DNA from: Epiperipatus broadwayi
Lineage: Eukaryota; Onychophora; Udeonychophora; Euonychophora; Peripatidae
NCBI GenBank assembly: GCA_028023455.1
Contig: JAQFVV010006337.1
Span: 574,001 to 638,000, forward strand
Direction: 5' to 3'
Length of the DNA stretch: 64,000 nucleotides
This document shows positions 60,945 through 64,000 of this stretch, piece by piece. Position 1 is the first letter of the stretch; each line of letters begins with the position of its first letter. A program made the translations under genes and the position numbers. The notes beneath the pieces are model-generated. The model was not told the DNA's origin, ran no database searches, and saw nothing but the letters and a program-made list of their open reading frames with translations.

Positions 60945-63884
60945 CTACAGGATGAAGGTCTCTCCAAGTTTAATCCATCTTCTCCAATCTTTAGCTTCTC
61001 TTCTCCACAACACCCTTGCACATTTTCTTATTTCATCCATCCATCTCACATGTGGTCTCTTTCTGGGTCTTTTACAATCTCTTGGAATCCAGTTTAAAAT
61101 TTCAATTGTCCATCTATTATCATCTCTTCTAGCAATATGTCCAGCCCAACTCCATTTCAATCTTTTAATTTTTTCAATAAGGTCAGTAACACCTGTTTGT
61201 TGTCTTACCCATACATTGCGTTTTCGATCTCTTCTTGTTACTCCCAACATACATCTCTCCATACTCCTTTGAGTGGTCTGAAGTCTCTGTATTGCTCTTC
61301 TATTAAGTGTCCAAGTCTCAGATCCATAAGTAAGAACTGGTAAAACACATTTGTTAAAAACCATCCTTTTCAAACACATAGGCATATTTCCTTTTAGTAT
61401 CAAGTTATTTCTACCAAAAGCACTCCAACCAAGTTTAATTCTATGATTAATTTCCTCCATTATGTTTCCATCTGTATTAATAATCTGACCAAGGTATTTG
61501 TAACTGTTAACTTCTTCTAATTCTTCATAATCAATCTTTATTTTCATATTTTGAGCAAATCGATTAAACATTACTTTAGTCTTTTTAACATTTATCTTTA
61601 GTCCTACTTTTCTACTTTCATCTGCTAACTCCTGCAACATTTCCTGCAGCTCTGAAGCATTATTTGCAAAAACAACTACATCATCTGCGAAATCTAAATG
61701 ACTTAAATACTCTCCATTTACTTTCACTCCTTTAGTTTCCCATTTTAATCCACAAAATACTTCTTGCAGCACTGCTGTAAAAAGTTTTGGAGATATGGAG
61801 TCACCTTGTCTTACACCTTTCTCAATGTTGATTTTTCCAGTATCATTATGTAATCTAATTGTTGCTGTTGCATTTTTATAAATATTCTTTAAAATATGAC
61901 AATATCCTGGATCTATACCTTGATGATCCAATGCTTTAATCACTGAAGAAATGTGTATAGAATCGAATGCTTTTTCATAATCTACAAATCCAAAACATAA
62001 TGACAACTCATATTCATTTGTCCTTTCTATGACTTCTCTCAATACCTGGATATGATCTATTGTACTAAAACCACTTTTAAATCCAGCTTGTTCTCTTGGT
62101 TGGTGGAAATCCAAAGTTCTCTGTAGACGAGTTGTAATTATCTTGGTAAAAATTTTATATAAAACTGATAAAAGGCTGATAGGTCTGTAATTTCTAATAT
62201 CTTCTTTATCACCTTTTTTAAATATTAATATTATTACTGCATTCTTCCAATCTTCCAGTACATCTTTATCATTTAGACATTTGGTATATAACTTTGCTAA
62301 AATTGTTTCTATTTCTTCACCTGCTTCTTTTAATATATCAATTATAATTCCATCATTTCCTGGAGCCTTTCCTTTCTTCATACATTTCATTGCATGTCTC
62401 ACTTCTTCATTTAAAATTCTGGGCAATTCGGAAGATGTAATAGATATAGGAGGTACTTGTTCTTTATTACTATATAATTCTTGATAAAAATCTTCTACCA
62501 ATTTCATGATGTCATCTCTCTTTTTAGTAATAATTCCATCTTTTTTTCTTATTGCAGATAGAAATTTCCTACCAATACCAAAATGTTGTTTAACATTCTT
62601 GAGACTTTTATTTTCTTCTACAGCTTTCCTTGCTATTTCACAGTTATACTTTCTTATATCATTTTCAACTCTTTTCCGTACCATTTTACAAAATTCGAGA
62701 TATTCAATTCTTTTTAATACATCATTTTTGTATATCTTCATATTTCTTCTTTTCTTCATAAATTCTCTAGTCTCAGTAGAAATTTTATTAGTCAATTGCT
62801 GCTTTTTTCTACCAGCTATCTTTGTTGCAGTTTTTAAAAGTGTATCAGTTATTTTCATATTAATTTCATTCAAATCTGAATCATGTTCAAAATCTCCTAA
62901 CACTTGAAACCTATTTGTAAGTTCTAATTTAAATTCATTAGAATGTTTCTGAAGATTAGGAATATCAACTGTAAATATTGTTTTTCTTAATAATTTTTGT
63001 CTCTCTAGTTTTACATTAACACGTAACTTACACCTTACTAATCGATGATCACTTCCTGTGTTAAATTTATTAAGAACATTACAATCTTGAAATATGTATT
63101 TCCTGTTAGTCAAAATATAATCCAATTCTGCTGTACCTTCATTTGGATGCTTCCATGTCCATTTCCTTTTAACATTTTTCTCAAAAAATGAATTCATAAT
63201 ATAAAGTTTTTCTTTTTCTGCAAACTCCACAAGTCTATGTCCTCTCTCATTTCTATTACCATAACCAAAATTACCTACAGCAATTTCATCTTTCATTTGT
63301 CTACCAATTCTAGCATTAAAGTCTCCCATAACAATTTTAAAATGTTGTTTACTCTGATCAAAAGCCTTTTGTACATCCATATAAAAATCTTCTACTACTT
63401 CATCACTATGAGAACTTGTTGGGGCATAAACCTGAATTATCTGCATTTGGTATCTGCTATTAAGTTGTATAACTAATCTTGCCACTCTGTCCGATACACC
63501 ATCAATCTCCACAATATTGTTCTTCCACTTTTTATTTATAATGAATCCTACTCCACTTGTATTTCCAATATGTGTGCCTTTATAATAGAGTATATGTCCA
63601 CTTTTTAAATCAATTGTTTCTTCACCTTTTCTTCTAACTTCACAAAGTCCAATAATGTCCCATTTAATATAAGACAGTTCTTCTTCTAATTCTTGCAATC
63701 TTCCTTCACTTGAAAGTGATCTGCAGTTGTAAGTACCTAAATAAAAAGTCGTCATCAAATGGCAGCCTGGGTCCACAATCAGGGGATTCTTAGCACCCTC
63801 CGCCTTCGGCCACCAACCGCTGCCTTGGTTGGTGACTTTACAGCCTCCTGGGAATAAGGGCCATGCTTTATTTTTGTCTGTCAT
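60945..63884 (-). CDS. RTE-clade LINE polyprotein: AP-endonuclease and reverse transcriptase
   Basis: 979 residues, uninterrupted. The endonuclease covers about residues 48-290: N53 (TYNCRSL), E82 (LCEVRRKG), Y153 (QVYAPT), GDFN at 187-190, D255 (ELDYI) and SDH at 278-280, so all catalytic residues are present. RT covers about 500-860: FVDYEKAFD with D635, RQGDSISP near 692-699, and FADDVVVF with D734 and D735. The C-terminus (about 845-979) has the conserved LTYGSETWTL and LKWSWAGHIARR blocks; such proteins are often annotated as craniofacial development protein 2-like in invertebrate genomes. It nicks the target and copies its RNA by target-primed reverse transcription. The start may instead be M44 (MTTFYLGTYNC), nearer the family's usual N-terminus; the upstream 43 residues are open but Gly/Lys/Pro-rich. 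Confidence 0.93.
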   Translation of the reverse strand: MTDKNKAWPLFPGGCKVTNQGSGWWPKAEGAKNPLIVDPGCHLMTTFYLGTYNCRSLSSEGRLQELEEELSYIKWDIIGLCEVRRKGEETIDLKSGHILYYKGTHIGNTSGVGFIINKKWKNNIVEIDGVSDRVARLVIQLNSRYQMQIIQVYAPTSSHSDEVVEDFYMDVQKAFDQSKQHFKIVMGDFNARIGRQMKDEIAVGNFGYGNRNERGHRLVEFAEKEKLYIMNSFFEKNVKRKWTWKHPNEGTAELDYILTNRKYIFQDCNVLNKFNTGSDHRLVRCKLRVNVKLERQKLLRKTIFTVDIPNLQKHSNEFKLELTNRFQVLGDFEHDSDLNEINMKITDTLLKTATKIAGRKKQQLTNKISTETREFMKKRRNMKIYKNDVLKRIEYLEFCKMVRKRVENDIRKYNCEIARKAVEENKSLKNVKQHFGIGRKFLSAIRKKDGIITKKRDDIMKLVEDFYQELYSNKEQVPPISITSSELPRILNEEVRHAMKCMKKGKAPGNDGIIIDILKEAGEEIETILAKLYTKCLNDKDVLEDWKNAVIILIFKKGDKEDIRNYRPISLLSVLYKIFTKIITTRLQRTLDFHQPREQAGFKSGFSTIDHIQVLREVIERTNEYELSLCFGFVDYEKAFDSIHISSVIKALDHQGIDPGYCHILKNIYKNATATIRLHNDTGKINIEKGVRQGDSISPKLFTAVLQEVFCGLKWETKGVKVNGEYLSHLDFADDVVVFANNASELQEMLQELADESRKVGLKINVKKTKVMFNRFAQNMKIKIDYEELEEVNSYKYLGQIINTDGNIMEEINHRIKLGWSAFGRNNLILKGNMPMCLKRMVFNKCVLPVLTYGSETWTLNRRAIQRLQTTQRSMERCMLGVTRRDRKRNVWVRQQTGVTDLIEKIKRLKWSWAGHIARRDDNRWTIEILNWIPRDCKRPRKRPHVRWMDEIRKCARVLWRREAKDWRRWIKLGETFIL

Positions 63885-64000
63885 AATTGTATATATGTAT
63901 TGGAAAAATATTTATCATTTACACAAACATTCATTCTGCCTTATCAGGCACTGAGAAGAAAGACCATGGTGTTTCTTGATCTTAAACTCAGAGGTAAAAA
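63885..64000 (-). other. 5' leader of the RTE LINE (partial)
   Basis: Sequence upstream of the first ATG on the minus strand, with no further start in frame seen before the window ends. No promoter motif stands out. Confidence 0.45.

Larger units (their letters stand above)
60910..64000 (-). mobile_element. RTE-clade LINE, intact ORF, 5' end beyond window
   Basis: A minus-strand LINE with a single long ORF, a 3' UTR of only about 14 bp after the stop, and a (TGATGA)n-type tail visible on the plus strand as (CAT)n at 60910-60931. A very short 3' UTR ending in trinucleotide repeats is characteristic of RTE elements. The tail joins sequence that is continuous in the left inverted arm (39437 region), which defines the insertion point. 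The ORF is free of stops, so the insertion is recent compared with everything around it. The 5' UTR runs off the window. Confidence 0.9.

Noticed and set aside
60952-63476. Plus-strand frames opposite the RTE ORF
   Set aside because: They are shadows of the minus-strand polyprotein.

Overview
This is an AT-rich (by eye roughly 75-80% A+T) stretch of an animal nuclear genome with no host gene I can defend. What can be read is almost all mobile DNA: LINEs, Penelope-like elements (PLEs), Ty3/gypsy-type remnants, LTR-like elements, small tRNA-derived SINEs, microsatellites and old duplications. Intact coding capacity is limited to one RTE-clade LINE ORF (979 codons, minus strand) at the right edge. 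The RTE plus PLE plus Ty3/gypsy mix and long dinucleotide and trinucleotide arrays suit an invertebrate metazoan; I cannot place it more precisely. All repeat relationships below were found by eye, so boundaries are approximate.

Left part (1-26 kb): mostly AT-rich non-coding DNA. It holds a possible TIR element (4.7-6.3 kb), a 5'-truncated PLE flanked by inverted ~350 bp pseudo-LTRs (7.9-9.3 kb), a lone pseudo-LTR fragment (19.9-20.1 kb), two tRNA-derived SINEs (11.1 and 21.7 kb), a dispersed repeat in two copies (10.1 and 15.1 kb), a ~0.95 kb decayed tandem duplication (12.7-14.5 kb), an ancient RTE scrap (17.8-18.2 kb), and a homopolymer block at 25.1-25.9 kb that looks like bad sequence.

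Middle (26-37 kb): a ~4.9 kb decayed LINE (minus) with endonuclease, reverse transcriptase and CCHC motifs, its 5' end duplicated as a 161 bp inverted repeat; a likely 1.95 kb solo LTR (31.9-33.9 kb) set in a TA microsatellite; a 103 bp exact tandem duplication; and a ~145 bp (ATA)n array.

Right part (39-64 kb): a nested complex. Two ~1.65-1.8 kb inverted arms (39437-41092 and 58155-60909) bracket 17 kb. Inside are two direct ~2.2 kb repeats, a gag-like broken ORF between them, a Ty3/gypsy RNase H-integrase remnant, a palindromic PLE and a 5.3 kb LTR-like element with a clear TATA/Inr core promoter. The PLE and the LTR-like element both sit in the right direct repeat. The right arm is further broken by an 0.9 kb PLE palindrome and, at its edge, by the intact RTE LINE, whose pre-insertion sequence is preserved in the left arm.

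Two themes recur. All three PLE loci are head-to-head palindromes, and all carry a hammerhead-ribozyme-like core near their ends. Insertions also repeatedly target (TA)n tracts.
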